From Pseudomonadota bacterium (GTDB lineage Bacteria > Pseudomonadota > Gammaproteobacteria > Xanthomonadales > SZUA-38), in the NCBI GenBank assembly GCA_039033415.1, contig JBCCCR010000025.1:1-64000 (forward strand): DNA of 64,000 nt. Reading direction: 5' to 3'. Numbering within the stretch: the first letter of the stretch is position 1; each line of letters opens with the position of its first letter. The notes below the pieces were generated by a model, which ran no database searches, was not told the origin of the DNA, and saw only the letters and a program-made list of their open reading frames with translations. The translations under genes were made by a program, and so were the position numbers. Shown piece by piece: positions 1 to 9,914 of this stretch.

Positions 1-1478
1 GCCGATCCGATCCGACGCGCACGAAGATCCAGTTCTGCTCCGCTTAGCTCACTACCCTCGTAAACCACCGAACCCGTCGACGAAACCAAAACCTCGTGAA
101 GATCCAGGGGTAATGCGGAACCCACGGCAACGTCGGGGCCGACGGTCGAGTTTGCGGATTCCGGTGGCGCCCACTGGTCCAGCGGCAACTCAGGCTGCTC
201 GGATATCAGTATCAGCGATCGCTTCAGACCGTCGATCCAACCGCGAACCGTCGCCTCGTCGAAAAGGTCCGTGTTGAAAGTTGCCTCAAGGAGCACACCG
301 TCTGGACCCGGCAGAAAGTTGAAAAAGACCTCAAAATTCTCTGCTACACGGGGCAGTGTCCTAAGCCGACAGGTCAAACCATCCAGCTCTATGCCCGCAA
401 ACTCTTGATCGATGTTGAAGACTACAGGAATAAGTGGAATCCGCGCAGCATCACGTGGGACGTTCAACTGTCTGACAAGTTCTGCAAACGTGAAGGACTG
501 ATGCTCGTAAGCATCCATCACTGCTTCCTTGACGCTCGGAACGAGCTCAGCAAACGATGCGTTCGCAGGGACCTGCTGTCGGACTGGCAGCATTTTTACG
601 CAGTGCCCCACCAGCGACTGAAAGTCCCCATCCAGCTGACCGGCGACAGCCATGCCAAGAATCAGGTCATCCTGACCCGTTAGCTGCCGCAGCTGCAGGA
701 ACAGTGCACTGAGAAAAGAGGCGACCAGCGTCGCACCCTGCCGACCGCCGGCCCGGGTGAAAGGATCGATCAAATCCCGCGAAAACAGGACGTCGAGGCG
801 GCGCGCACCGAAGGTCCGAAATTCCGGTCGACCGCGATCCAGAGGCAAATCAAGCGGCGCCGGTAGCGTTGCAAATTTTTCCAGCCAGTGAGACGCATCC
901 GCATTTCCGTGACCTCGAGACTCATGAAGCGCATAGTCAACGAACGATTTGGGTGGCTCCAGCTGCGCTTCAACCTCGTTGAGGGACGCGTTGTAAAGCG
1001 CTTCGAGCTCTTCAAGCAGCACCGCCATCGACCAACCGTCGACCACGATATGGTGAAACAGAAGAAAAACCGTATGTTGGTCGTCCGACTGCTGCACCAG
1101 CACGACACGCCAAAGTACGTCTTGCTGCAAATCAAACACGTGTCGAACCAGCGCGGCGCGCTGCTCTTCCACCGAATACTGATCTGCGTCTGTGACTACG
1201 TCAAAATCAAGCCGGGGACTCCCGGCGATACAGGCAAACATGCCGCGACGGTCGAAATTGGCCCGCAGGGACTCGTGACGTTTCGCCAATTCGATGAGTG
1301 CGCGCTCCAGCGCAACTCTCTGCAGCGGGCCGCTGAACTCCAGTTCAATTCCCTCGTTGAACGCCAGCGCTGCCTGCGGATCCGCAAGACAAGAGGAGAA
1401 GATCTCCTTTTGCGAAGCGGTTGTGGGAACCGCGGCGTCCAGCTCTCCATCGCGAAAGGGATTGAAACTCGTCTTCAC
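1..1478 (-). CDS. Non-ribosomal peptide synthetase, condensation-adenylation (3' end beyond window)
   Basis: Would form a peptide bond between the upstream acyl chain and an amino acid chosen by its adenylation domain. The frame is open from a GTG at 1478 to the left edge, 492 codons. Residues about 15-440 are a condensation domain with the catalytic HHxxxDG motif read as HHIVVDG at residues 142-148. The last ~40 residues resemble the start of an adenylation domain. The GTG shares GTGA with the stop of the aminotransferase-bearing PKS upstream, so translation is probably coupled. I see no strong Shine-Dalgarno sequence, which fits coupling. A condensation domain right after a PKS aminotransferase is the order known from iturin- and microcystin-type lines, so it should accept a beta-amino acyl donor. 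Carrier and release domains are not visible. Confidence 0.88.
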   Translation of the reverse strand, partial: MKTSFNPFRDGELDAAVPTTASQKEIFSSCLADPQAALAFNEGIELEFSGPLQRVALERALIELAKRHESLRANFDRRGMFACIAGSPRLDFDVVTDADQYSVEEQRAALVRHVFDLQQDVLWRVVLVQQSDDQHTVFLLFHHIVVDGWSMAVLLEELEALYNASLNEVEAQLEPPKSFVDYALHESRGHGNADASHWLEKFATLPAPLDLPLDRGRPEFRTFGARRLDVLFSRDLIDPFTRAGGRQGATLVASFLSALFLQLRQLTGQDDLILGMAVAGQLDGDFQSLVGHCVKMLPVRQQVPANASFAELVPSVKEAVMDAYEHQSFTFAELVRQLNVPRDAARIPLIPVVFNIDQEFAGIELDGLTCRLRTLPRVAENFEVFFNFLPGPDGVLLEATFNTDLFDEATVRGWIDGLKRSLILISEQPELPLDQWAPPESANSTVGPDVAVGSALPLDLHEVLVSSTGSVVYEGSELSGAELDLRARRIGS

Positions 1479-4400
1479 TTCAGGGAAACCGCCACATAGT
1501 TGCCGTCGTCGCCTTTGACATACCAGACAGGATTACCCTGCTCGTCGCGGCCAAGTTTTGCGTCTGTTGCCGGTCGATTCTCTGGCAGGAACTGCTCCTC
1601 GGGGGGCATAACCCTGGCGTCCAGGAGATCATTAGCGACCATTTCGGCGGCAGCCGTTTCAAAAGCCGCCAGCAACTGCTCGAGCATCTCTGGCGTATGA
1701 GCCTGCGTCAAAAAGCAGGGCCGATGGCTCCAGATATGCACCCCATGTTCGCGAAGCAGACTGAAGAACACTTCAGCGAAGGGAACCTCCAGGTCGAAAT
1801 AGAATACGGAACTGAATACCTGCGCCCTGATTTCTACCCCCAGTCTTCGCATCCGCAGGTTCAGTTCTGCACAGAAGTCCGCCGTCGTCTGGTTTAGATT
1901 TTGTTGCAGTTCGCCGCCTTGTTCCTTCAGGTGGCGCAGGACGGCCCTGCTCGCCGCCATAGCAAGAGGGTGCCGAACAAAAGTCCCTGCAAAGAAGGTC
2001 ACGCCGACCTCAGGCGAGGATTCGTCACCAAAACGCCATTGACCACCGTCCATGGCGTCCATGTATTTGGCTTTGCCCGCCACAACACCGATCGGATACC
2101 CGCCACCGAGAATTTTGCCGTAGGTCGCCAGGTCGGCTCGAATACCAAAATACTCCTGCGCTCCACCCGGCGCACAGCGGAACCCGGTAACCACTTCGTC
2201 AAAGATGAGCGCAATACCGTTTTCTTCGGTTACGGCGCGAAGCTGTTTTAGGAATTCAGCCGGCTGGATATCCGGCGCGCGGCTCTGGACCGGCTCCACC
2301 ATTACCGCCGCAATCTCGCTGGCCTGAGATCTGATCACGTCGATCATATCCATATCGGCCCAGGGCAAAACCATCACGTTATCGGAAACAGAACGAGGAA
2401 TTCCAGGCGCGCCGGGGAGCGCCTGACCGGTCTTTCCGCCTCGCACGATCACCTCATCGAAGATTCCATGATAGGCCTGCTCGAAGGAAACGACACGCGT
2501 GCGGTTGGTCACGGTCCGAGCCAGCCTGATTGCCGCCAGCACCGCCTCGGATCCGGTGTTGGCGAATGTCATTCGTTCATTGCCGGTCATTTCGCACAGA
2601 AGCTGAGCGACCTCTCCAGCCAGCTCGGTTTGCGGACCAATTTCAACGCCGAGGTCTATCTGCGCTTTGACTGCTTCCGTTATGAATGCCGGCGAGTGAC
2701 CAAAGAGAATCTGACCGAAGCCATTGGTCAAATCGATGTACTCGTTACCGTCAATATCCCAAAGCTTTGCCCCACTTGAGCGACGGGTCACAATCGGATA
2801 CACCATCTCTTTCCACAGGGGACTGAACCCCGATACGGTCCGAGGATCGGCAAAGTGTGTCCGGTGCTCCTGGGCAAAGGCCTTCGACGCCGGAGTGCGG
2901 GCCACGTAACGGTCCTGGATTGCCATCAGGGCACTTTGCTGTCGTTCCGTCAGTTCACCCGCTTTACTGGAGATACGCGTGCCCGGGCCCCGGCGCCTCG
3001 CCTGATCCAGCTTTTGCTGCACCTCAGGGGGTAAGTCGATTGCCTTGCTCGCGGTGTTTGACTGCAACGCTAACTTTTTCTCGCCCACGGCAGTAGGAAG
3101 CTCGCCAGTGCCTCCCAGCGCCTGCAGCTGCAGCCTCATGATTTCCAGCTGGTTTTGGATAAGCGCATTCAGTGCCGCGCCGGGCTCACCGCTCGTTTGC
3201 AGGCCAGTCATCTGCCCCATCACCTGCATGTTCTGATCGGACTGAATAGGCGTAGCCGGCGCTGACACCGCAAGCGCCGGGTTCTTCTCGGCCAGGTATG
3301 CGGCCAGCGAACTGACCGAGTTGTACTCCTCAGATAAGTCTCGGAAGCTGATCGATACCTCAAACTCAGAGCTTACGGTCCGGCTCACCTGAGTCAGCAA
3401 GAGTGAATCCAGGCCGAGTTCCAGAAACGACAGGTCGTCCTGATCCGGCGCTACGCTGATGCCCGAATACTCTTCAAGCATCTCCCGAAGCTGCTCCCGC
3501 AATGGGCTGGTGACATTCTGCGGTGGTTCGCCAGCCTCAGGCTCTGAGATCTTCGCTTCGGAGGTTTCTTTGATCTGGTTGATTGTCATACCGGTTCCTT
3601 CCGGTTCATCGACACAATAGGTCGTCGGTTCAAACTCGTAGCCAGGCAGCGGGATTCGTCGGCGTTTCTCGTCTGCGTAAATTCTGTCGGCGTCCAAAGG
3701 CAACCCGCTGGTCCACAGTGCCCCCCAAGCACCCGCGAGGGAATCGACCGCAGCCAACTTCAACATAAGGCTAGCAGTGACAGCATGACGCTGTTCGAGG
3801 GGCAGCCCCCTTGCGAGCGATGCGAGGGTTGATCCCGGGCCGGCTTCCAGAAAGACCAGACCGCGGGCGTCATCGTTAAGCGTTGTAAGCGCGGCCAGGA
3901 AGTCTACCGGCTGCGCCAGCTGCCGCGCCCAGTAGGACGGACTGACCGCATCAGTATCGCTTAGACGCTCACCAGTTACCGTCGAAATGATCGGCACCAC
4001 CGGGGGCGCTGTTCGCACGCCGCAGAGGTATTCCTCCAGCTCATCAGAAGCCGCTTTCATCATCGTAGAATGAAAGGCATGAGAGGTATTGAGTATCTGG
4101 CATGCCGTCCCGCGCTGCTTCAAAGACGTGGCAAACCCCTCAACGTCAGGCGTCTTGCCGGCCACCACAATGCTGCGAGGTCCGTTTACGGCCGCCAGCG
4201 AGAGTTCGGGCGGCAGTTGCTCGGAAAGGTCCGAGAAACTGGATCGAACAGCCAACATCGACCCAGGTTCCTGCGCTTGCATGAGCTCCCCGCGACGGCA
4301 GACGATCTCCATTGCGACTTCGGGAGACCACATGCCGCTGACACATCCGGCGGCAAACTCCCCGATGCTGTGCCCGATCAGTGCTGCCGGCTCCAGTCCG

Positions 4401-6256
4401 TGATTGACCCAGTAGTTTCCCAGGGCCCAGGAGACAGCAAATAGCGCGGGCTGGGCGAGTTCGGTCTGACGAAGCTTATCCTGAGCCAGATGATCTTCAG
4501 GGTCGGCATGAAACAACAGCTCTGTCAGGATTGCTTCTCGTTCACCAGCTGCAGCGAGCACCCGTCTGACGTCCTCTCCCACCGATTCCAGCTGGCCGAC
4601 GAACCCTGCTGCCATGCCGGGTTGCTGGGCACCCTGTCCCGGAAACATGAACACACAATCCGTCGCGGCTCCCCCCTCGGCGGCAATCCACGCTGATCCG
4701 GGATTGCTCTTGAGAGCTCTTTCAGCGGCAACATCCGGCCAGCCTTCGGGAGAGCCGAGCAGCGCGCCACGAAAAGCGTGAGGCTCGCGTGTCTTCAGCA
4801 CCGTGTAGGCGGCGTCGGCCGTTTCTGCAGCATCCGCTTTGGTCAGGCGGCCTATCATCGCTTTTGCCAGGCGATCGAGGGCTCCCTCGGTTCGTGCGCT
4901 GAGGAGCAGCGCAGGAATGCGGGAAAGCCTGTCCGACTCCCGGTATTCGGGCCACTCCTGGAGCAGAACATGGGCGTTGGTACCACCTACGCCAAACGAA
5001 CTGACGGCACCTCTCCTGGCCATCCCGTTAGGTAAATCCCACGCCTGAGACTGACTGTTCACGGCGAATCGCGTTCCTTCGAGACCAAGGTTTGGATTCG
5101 GTTTAACGTAGTTTTGGACACCCGGGATTGTCGCGTGCCGAAGCGAGAGCGCCATTTTGATCAGGCTGGCTGTACCCGCGGCATGAATCAGGTGGCCGAT
5201 ATTTCCCTTGATCGAACCCAAAAAGCACGGCACCTCGCCGCGGCCATAAACCTCTTTCAGGGCAGCCACCTCGACCGGATCACCCAGGGGGGTTGCGGTG
5301 CCGTGAGCTTCGATATGGGTGACGGATTCCGGCTCAACATCCGCTACGCCCAGCGCGAGACGCAGCGCATCAGCCTGCCCACCGACGCTCGGTGCGGTGA
5401 AGCTGACTTTGCTGTTTCCGTCGTTGTTGATTCCCGCGCCCAGGATGACCCCATGAATCGTGTCGCCGCTGTTCTGTGCGTCTTCCAACCGCTTGAGCAA
5501 GACCACGGCGGCACCTTCGTTGAAGGTTGTTCCGCTCGCCTCGGCATCAAATGGCCTGGTTCGTCCATCCCTGGAAAGCATCCCACCTTCGTTGTAAAGG
5601 TAGCCGCGATTCGAGGGCGGATTTAGCGATACGCCTCCTGCAACCACACAGTCGCTTTCGAAGTTCAGTAGGCTGCTGACTCCCTGGCACACCCCGACGA
5701 GCCCCGTGGAGCAGGCGGTCAACAGATTGATACAGGGGCCTCGAAAATTGAAAAGATACGCCAACCGAGTCGCTGGGAAGTCATGTTCATTGGCTATCGA
5801 AGAATTCAGCTCACCGAATCGCTTAACGAGCTGCTGGCCTGAAGGAGAGCTGAGATAATCAGACTGGTAGCGATTCCAGTTCGAGCCCACAAACACACCG
5901 ACGCGATCATCAACGCGTCGTATGTTGATACCCGCGTTTTCAAAGAGATGCCAGGTCAGTTGAATCAAAACCCGATGCTGCGGATCCATGATGCGGGCTT
6001 CCATCGGGGAAATTCCAAAGAACTCTGCATCGAATTCCATTGCGCCATCGACGATGCCACGGGCAGGAACGTAGTTACCGTCAGACGTTATCGCGCGATC
6101 TATCGGATGAATCTCGGACTCTGTAAATAGCCGCACCCCGTCGACTCCCTCGAGCAAATCTTGCCAGAGTTCTTCCACGCTGCTGGCACCCGGGAATCGT
6201 CCGGCCATACCGACAATTGCCACCGCATCTTCTACGGCGAACTGAGAGTCATTCAT
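1475..6256 (-). CDS. PKS module KS-AT-ACP with integral PLP aminotransferase
   Basis: One elongation step plus beta-amination on a polyketide-peptide line (1593 aa). Ketosynthase at residues 10-430: active Cys182 in TACSTG, His318 in EAHGT, His355 in GNIGH. Acyltransferase at 533-830: GHSIGE with Ser630, and HAFH at 726-729, the usual malonyl-CoA signature. ACP at 920-990: phosphopantetheine Ser951 in GLDSL. A Gln/Leu-rich linker follows, then a class III PLP aminotransferase at ~1130-1560 with Asp1353 and Lys1381 (YGKILGGG). There is no ketoreductase, dehydratase or enoylreductase. The beta-keto group should therefore be transaminated directly, as in the iturin/mycosubtilin family. ATGA overlap with the A-T gene upstream and GTGA overlap with the NRPS downstream indicate one operon. 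Confidence 0.93.
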   Translation of the reverse strand: MNDSQFAVEDAVAIVGMAGRFPGASSVEELWQDLLEGVDGVRLFTESEIHPIDRAITSDGNYVPARGIVDGAMEFDAEFFGISPMEARIMDPQHRVLIQLTWHLFENAGINIRRVDDRVGVFVGSNWNRYQSDYLSSPSGQQLVKRFGELNSSIANEHDFPATRLAYLFNFRGPCINLLTACSTGLVGVCQGVSSLLNFESDCVVAGGVSLNPPSNRGYLYNEGGMLSRDGRTRPFDAEASGTTFNEGAAVVLLKRLEDAQNSGDTIHGVILGAGINNDGNSKVSFTAPSVGGQADALRLALGVADVEPESVTHIEAHGTATPLGDPVEVAALKEVYGRGEVPCFLGSIKGNIGHLIHAAGTASLIKMALSLRHATIPGVQNYVKPNPNLGLEGTRFAVNSQSQAWDLPNGMARRGAVSSFGVGGTNAHVLLQEWPEYRESDRLSRIPALLLSARTEGALDRLAKAMIGRLTKADAAETADAAYTVLKTREPHAFRGALLGSPEGWPDVAAERALKSNPGSAWIAAEGGAATDCVFMFPGQGAQQPGMAAGFVGQLESVGEDVRRVLAAAGEREAILTELLFHADPEDHLAQDKLRQTELAQPALFAVSWALGNYWVNHGLEPAALIGHSIGEFAAGCVSGMWSPEVAMEIVCRRGELMQAQEPGSMLAVRSSFSDLSEQLPPELSLAAVNGPRSIVVAGKTPDVEGFATSLKQRGTACQILNTSHAFHSTMMKAASDELEEYLCGVRTAPPVVPIISTVTGERLSDTDAVSPSYWARQLAQPVDFLAALTTLNDDARGLVFLEAGPGSTLASLARGLPLEQRHAVTASLMLKLAAVDSLAGAWGALWTSGLPLDADRIYADEKRRRIPLPGYEFEPTTYCVDEPEGTGMTINQIKETSEAKISEPEAGEPPQNVTSPLREQLREMLEEYSGISVAPDQDDLSFLELGLDSLLLTQVSRTVSSEFEVSISFRDLSEEYNSVSSLAAYLAEKNPALAVSAPATPIQSDQNMQVMGQMTGLQTSGEPGAALNALIQNQLEIMRLQLQALGGTGELPTAVGEKKLALQSNTASKAIDLPPEVQQKLDQARRRGPGTRISSKAGELTERQQSALMAIQDRYVARTPASKAFAQEHRTHFADPRTVSGFSPLWKEMVYPIVTRRSSGAKLWDIDGNEYIDLTNGFGQILFGHSPAFITEAVKAQIDLGVEIGPQTELAGEVAQLLCEMTGNERMTFANTGSEAVLAAIRLARTVTNRTRVVSFEQAYHGIFDEVIVRGGKTGQALPGAPGIPRSVSDNVMVLPWADMDMIDVIRSQASEIAAVMVEPVQSRAPDIQPAEFLKQLRAVTEENGIALIFDEVVTGFRCAPGGAQEYFGIRADLATYGKILGGGYPIGVVAGKAKYMDAMDGGQWRFGDESSPEVGVTFFAGTFVRHPLAMAASRAVLRHLKEQGGELQQNLNQTTADFCAELNLRMRRLGVEIRAQVFSSVFYFDLEVPFAEVFFSLLREHGVHIWSHRPCFLTQAHTPEMLEQLLAAFETAAAEMVANDLLDARVMPPEEQFLPENRPATDAKLGRDEQGNPVWYVKGDDGNYVAVSLK

Positions 6257-8115
6257 GAGGTAGTTGTCCTTCCGCGCCGCCGGCGTCGCGATGCTCGAGC
6301 TGCCGCCGCTCGCTGACCTGCATCCTCGGGTTGGGCCTGCCGCGTCTCACCAATGAACGCCGCCATCTGGCGGATCGTGGGAAACTCAAATACGCGAGTC
6401 ACCGATACCTCCCTGCCCGCGAGCTTTGTAAGTTGCTGAGCGAGTTCAAGCGTCTGAAGGGATGTGCCACCAGCGTCAAAAAAGTTTCGATCTGGGTCCC
6501 CAAGCTCGCCGGCAGGCAGAAAGCGTGCCCAGGCGCTGCCCACCAATTTCTGAGCCTCATCGCCAAACGCAGGCCCGTTGTTCGTCTCGTTAATTTCGGA
6601 TTCGTAGGGGTTTGGCAACCGATCCTCGTCCAGTTTTCCCGTCGCCCCCAGCGGAAAGCTGTTCATATGAATGAACTGAGCCGGCACGATAGGCTCGGGA
6701 AGTCGCTCCGCGAGAAAGCTCCTGAGGCCCTTTTGGGGGACTTCGGCAAGATAGTAGGCGACGAGCTGCTTTTCGTGCTGCCGATCAAGCTTGATTCGGA
6801 CACGGGCATCCGAGACACCGGGATGCGCCAGCAGGTGACTCTCCAGGTCTCCCGGCTCCACGCGATGCCCCCGAACCTTCAATTGACCGTCATTGCGGCC
6901 CTCGAAGAAAAAACAGCCGTGGGCATCTTGCCTGGCGAGATCCCCGGTGCGGTAGTAAAGCCGGCCATCCATCTCAACAAATCGTTCTCCCGTCTCTTCG
7001 GGCCGATTCCAGTAACCAGCCGCAACACCCGACCCGCTGGCAAACAGCTCGCCGATTTCACCGTCCAAGACGTCGTTCCCGTCTCGCAGCAGCCTTACGC
7101 CTGTTTTCGGCAATGCCTGCCCGATAGCCATCGGCCCGGCGGGGTCGAGGTCCCGGGGCACCACATAAGCAGTAGTAAATACGGTGTTTTCGGTCGGCCC
7201 GTAACCGTTAATGATTCTGATACCGGCGTTTTGTGCATATACGTTGAGGCAATGCTGGGCGGCGAGTGCCTCTCCGCCGACGAAGAGCCGATCTAGACCC
7301 GCAAAGCACTCGGGCGCCAGCGCGGCAAACTGATGAAACAGCGATGTCGTCAGGAATACCGTTTCTACGCCATGAGTCATAATGATTCGGCCGAGTTCAC
7401 CGGGTTGCGGGATATTTTCAGGCGGATACAGGACACAGGTTCCACCGCACGCGAGGGCGCCATACAGCTCGAACAATGAAGCATCGAAGGTCGGTGCTGA
7501 AATCTGGAGGGTTTTGGTGGAACCGTCGAAATCGCCGTAGTGTGATGGATCAAATAGCCGGCTGATTCCGGCGTGGGTTATCCGGACACCTTTCGGTCTG
7601 CCAGTGCTGCCCGAGGTAAACATCAGGCATGCGGTCGACTCGTCTGCCAAGCCGTGGTCAGGAGGAAAACCCTGGTTGTCGATAGTTGACTGTAAGGCCT
7701 CGGATAGCCTCACCAGCTTCTGATCCTGTGCAGGCAGGTCCAAGCCCTCGTCAACGAGGCAAACGGCATCCTTGCAATCATCGAGCATGACTCGAATCTT
7801 CGCCTCGGGATAGCGAGGGTCAATCGGCAGGTACGCTGCGCCGGTCGCGAGCACCCCCAACCACCCGGCAACGGCCCTAGGCGACCGGTGTGCGAGAACC
7901 GGAACGACGTTCCCGCCGGAAACCCCAAGATTTTGAAGTGCGGAACCGACGGCGCTTGCATCGCGGGCGAGTTCCGCGTACGACAGCTGCAGGCCTGTCG
8001 AGGCGTCCACCAACGCGATCCGATCCCCCTGTCGGGCGACAAGGTCGGAAAAGCGTCTCCAGAGATGGTTTGCGCCGGACTCCCCTGCAGCCACTGGCAT
8101 TTCCTTGGACTTCAT
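6253..8115 (-). CDS. NRPS loading module, adenylation-thiolation
   Basis: Activates an amino acid as AMP ester and loads it on its own carrier domain (620 aa). Adenylation domain at about residues 15-490: TSGSTGRPKGV ATP loop, GYGPTE, YRTGDLA, RGHRVEPGDLE, and the A10-type lysine in TGKLDEDRL. The T domain near the C-terminus has Ser552 in DAGGTSL. Hand reading of pocket positions gives roughly D-A-F-S-F-G-G-V-F, suggesting a hydrophobic residue (weak). There is no condensation domain, so it is the likely starter module that passes an aminoacyl group to the KS of the next gene. The C-terminal tail is arginine-rich and of unknown use. I start at the ATG at 8115; a TTG two codons upstream (8121) is the alternative. 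First gene of the NRPS/PKS operon. Confidence 0.9.
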   Translation of the reverse strand: MKSKEMPVAAGESGANHLWRRFSDLVARQGDRIALVDASTGLQLSYAELARDASAVGSALQNLGVSGGNVVPVLAHRSPRAVAGWLGVLATGAAYLPIDPRYPEAKIRVMLDDCKDAVCLVDEGLDLPAQDQKLVRLSEALQSTIDNQGFPPDHGLADESTACLMFTSGSTGRPKGVRITHAGISRLFDPSHYGDFDGSTKTLQISAPTFDASLFELYGALACGGTCVLYPPENIPQPGELGRIIMTHGVETVFLTTSLFHQFAALAPECFAGLDRLFVGGEALAAQHCLNVYAQNAGIRIINGYGPTENTVFTTAYVVPRDLDPAGPMAIGQALPKTGVRLLRDGNDVLDGEIGELFASGSGVAAGYWNRPEETGERFVEMDGRLYYRTGDLARQDAHGCFFFEGRNDGQLKVRGHRVEPGDLESHLLAHPGVSDARVRIKLDRQHEKQLVAYYLAEVPQKGLRSFLAERLPEPIVPAQFIHMNSFPLGATGKLDEDRLPNPYESEINETNNGPAFGDEAQKLVGSAWARFLPAGELGDPDRNFFDAGGTSLQTLELAQQLTKLAGREVSVTRVFEFPTIRQMAAFIGETRQAQPEDAGQRAAAARASRRRRRGRTTTS

Positions 8116-8392
8116 GGCCAATTACCCAAACTTAAATTTTAGCAACGGGCTCAGCAGCGGTCGCATAAACTTTTGTAACTTGGCCAAAAGAAAGGGACAT
8201 CGCCTCTAGCTCCAGAAACGGCGACCGCCGTTACAAAAACGCAATACCGTTCGTTTTCCCTCGGTGGCAAATGCAAAAAAGTGTCGGAAAGCAGGGTGAG
8301 CGCCGCCCATAACGACTTGTTGTGTCATTATAGCGGGCTAGGGAGACTTCTGATTCCAGGAGTCAGGCTTACCATAAGAACTCATTTGCCGC
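8116..8392. promoter_or_regulatory. Divergent intergenic region (NRPS operon / hydrolase pair)
   Basis: These 277 bp separate the minus-strand NRPS operon from the plus-strand hydrolases, so promoters for both must lie here or nearby. Visible inverted repeats: AACGGC-GACC-GCCGTT at about 8217-8232, and CTTTTG (8170-8175) with CAAAAG (8185-8190). No convincing paired -35/-10 boxes could be assigned by eye. The placement is certain; the regulatory role is inferred from the divergent layout. Confidence 0.4.
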
Positions 8393-9082
8393 ATGGACCA
8401 CGCATTCTTTGGCCAACGCCAACATTTGTTCGGCACATTCCATCCAGCAGCTGGCCAAACCCGAGATCGAGCCGTGCTGATTGTCGCGCCGCCCTTCGGA
8501 GACAATCTGCGGAGTCATTGGACCCTCAATAAAACGGCAAGCAAACTGGCAGAAGCGGGAATCGACGTACTTCGTGTCGACTTGTCGGCATGCGGGAACG
8601 CGCCTGGCGACCTGAGTGAAGTTACCTGCGAAACGTGGATCGCGGACTGCCAGGAAGCGCTCCGAGAACTAAACGACTTGTCTGGATCCACCAGAACACT
8701 CACCTTTGGGGTGCGATTTTCTGCCGCTTTGATGCTTGCCGCGCTGGACAGGGCTGGTAGCCGTTCCGAAAGCATTGCCTGGGACCCAGTCTGGGGCGGA
8801 CAACAGTATTTGGAAGAGCTTCGGGCGACCGAATTCGGGCCACCGTCGGAAGGCGTACTCGCGGGTCACGCTGTTTCTGCAGAGTTGGTATCCAGCTTCG
8901 CCGACTTCACGATTGAACCTGCTGATGCCGAGAACACGTTCGTTATTGCTACAACCAACTCTTTCCTGGGCGCGAGCGTTGCTAAGGTCGACGTCGACTG
9001 TGAATGGGCCCTAGCGGATCTGAAGATGATCTACGGTCACGACGTTATTAGCACCGTCGTAGATTGGTGTGGGCGATCATGA
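8393..9082 (+). CDS. Alpha/beta-hydrolase fold protein, exosortase-A-associated hydrolase 2 type
   Basis: A 229-residue alpha/beta-hydrolase-like protein. The N-terminal part reads like the small hydrolase 2 family that accompanies exosortase-A EPS loci: a strand of the type AVLIVAPPFGDN near residue 25, followed by an AGIDVLRVDLSACGNAPGD segment. The usual G-x-S-x-G elbow is not obvious; GVRFSAALML stands in its place, so the catalytic serine is uncertain. It overlaps the next hydrolase through ATGA. The substrate is unknown; a thioester or acyl-carrier editing role is an inference from the neighbouring acyl ligase, carrier proteins and NRPS. The start has no strong ribosome site. Identification rests on pattern recall and context. 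Confidence 0.7.
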   Translation: MDHAFFGQRQHLFGTFHPAAGQTRDRAVLIVAPPFGDNLRSHWTLNKTASKLAEAGIDVLRVDLSACGNAPGDLSEVTCETWIADCQEALRELNDLSGSTRTLTFGVRFSAALMLAALDRAGSRSESIAWDPVWGGQQYLEELRATEFGPPSEGVLAGHAVSAELVSSFADFTIEPADAENTFVIATTNSFLGASVAKVDVDCEWALADLKMIYGHDVISTVVDWCGRS

Positions 9083-9867
9083 AACCCGAAGTTCATCGGT
9101 TTGGCAAACACAGGGAATTACTAGGTTTTTCTCAAATCCCGGACAATCACAACGGCACAGCGCTGATTTTTCTCAATTCCGGGCTGCTCCCATCGATGGG
9201 CCCCTTTCGGCTTTTCCTCGAGTATGCGAATGAAATGGCCGAGAAAGGTTTTGTCACCGTGCGCTTCGATCAGTCTGGCAAAGGCGACAGCTACCGAAGA
9301 GACATGGACCGACCCGAGGCGAATTCGCTGGACTTTCAGGCCGTCCAAGAGCTGCTGAATTCTGCGAAAATCGAGCGTTTCGTATTGATCGGGTTGTGTT
9401 CGGGCGCCGACGACGCAACCCAGATCGCCGAGCAATTTCCCTGTATCGATGCTGTTGTACTGCTGGACGGGTTCGCCAAAAAGACCAGGGCATACCAATT
9501 GCGGTACTACCTACCCAGAGTTCTCCGAGTAGCCCCGCTAGTAAGAGGCCTATTGCGAAAATTCAGGCCCTCCGGATCAGGTGACGGGATGCTGACGCCC
9601 GTGTCGTTGCGCAATTGGGAGAGCGACGACCAAATGGTCACGCGGTACCAAAACCTTCTGGACCGAGGGGTTAAGATGCTAGCAATCTTCACGGGTGGCA
9701 TCGAACGATACTACAACCATGAAGGGCAGTTGGGGGCGGTCCTTGGGACGCCTGATCATCTGACCGAGATTTTTCAGCCGGCTGTTGAACATATTTATCC
9801 GACACCCGACCAACGCAGCTGGCTGAAAAGGACCGTCACAGATTGGCTAGAGAAACTCACCCTCTAA
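9079..9867 (+). CDS. Alpha/beta-hydrolase, exosortase-A-associated hydrolase 1 type
   Basis: A 262-residue hydrolase whose start ATG shares ATGA with the preceding gene. FDQSGKGDS resembles the conserved FDYRGMGDS loop of the exosortase-associated hydrolase 1 family. GLCSGADD supplies a nucleophile elbow with Ser108. A late histidine suited to a Ser-His-Asp triad is plausible in the C-terminal third (VEHIYPTPDQRSW). The pair is the known arrangement in XrtA EPS loci, where the two hydrolases sit next to an AMP-ligase and an amidotransferase, both present here at 13398 and 15141. The reaction is not known for the family. A TTG at 9064 is a less likely start. Confidence 0.75.
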   Translation: MKPEVHRFGKHRELLGFSQIPDNHNGTALIFLNSGLLPSMGPFRLFLEYANEMAEKGFVTVRFDQSGKGDSYRRDMDRPEANSLDFQAVQELLNSAKIERFVLIGLCSGADDATQIAEQFPCIDAVVLLDGFAKKTRAYQLRYYLPRVLRVAPLVRGLLRKFRPSGSGDGMLTPVSLRNWESDDQMVTRYQNLLDRGVKMLAIFTGGIERYYNHEGQLGAVLGTPDHLTEIFQPAVEHIYPTPDQRSWLKRTVTDWLEKLTL

Positions 9868-9914
9868 AGCCGGGATGATTCAATCCCTTTCGGCGGCGAA
9901 AAAAGCGGCATAGC

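Noticed and set aside
888-1499. Plus-strand frame of 203 codons at the left end
   Set aside because: It is the reverse of the condensation domain whose HHIVVDG motif is read on the minus strand.
6331-7296. 321-codon open frame antisense to the NRPS loading gene
   Set aside because: It mirrors a clearly coding adenylation domain and has no recognisable protein features.
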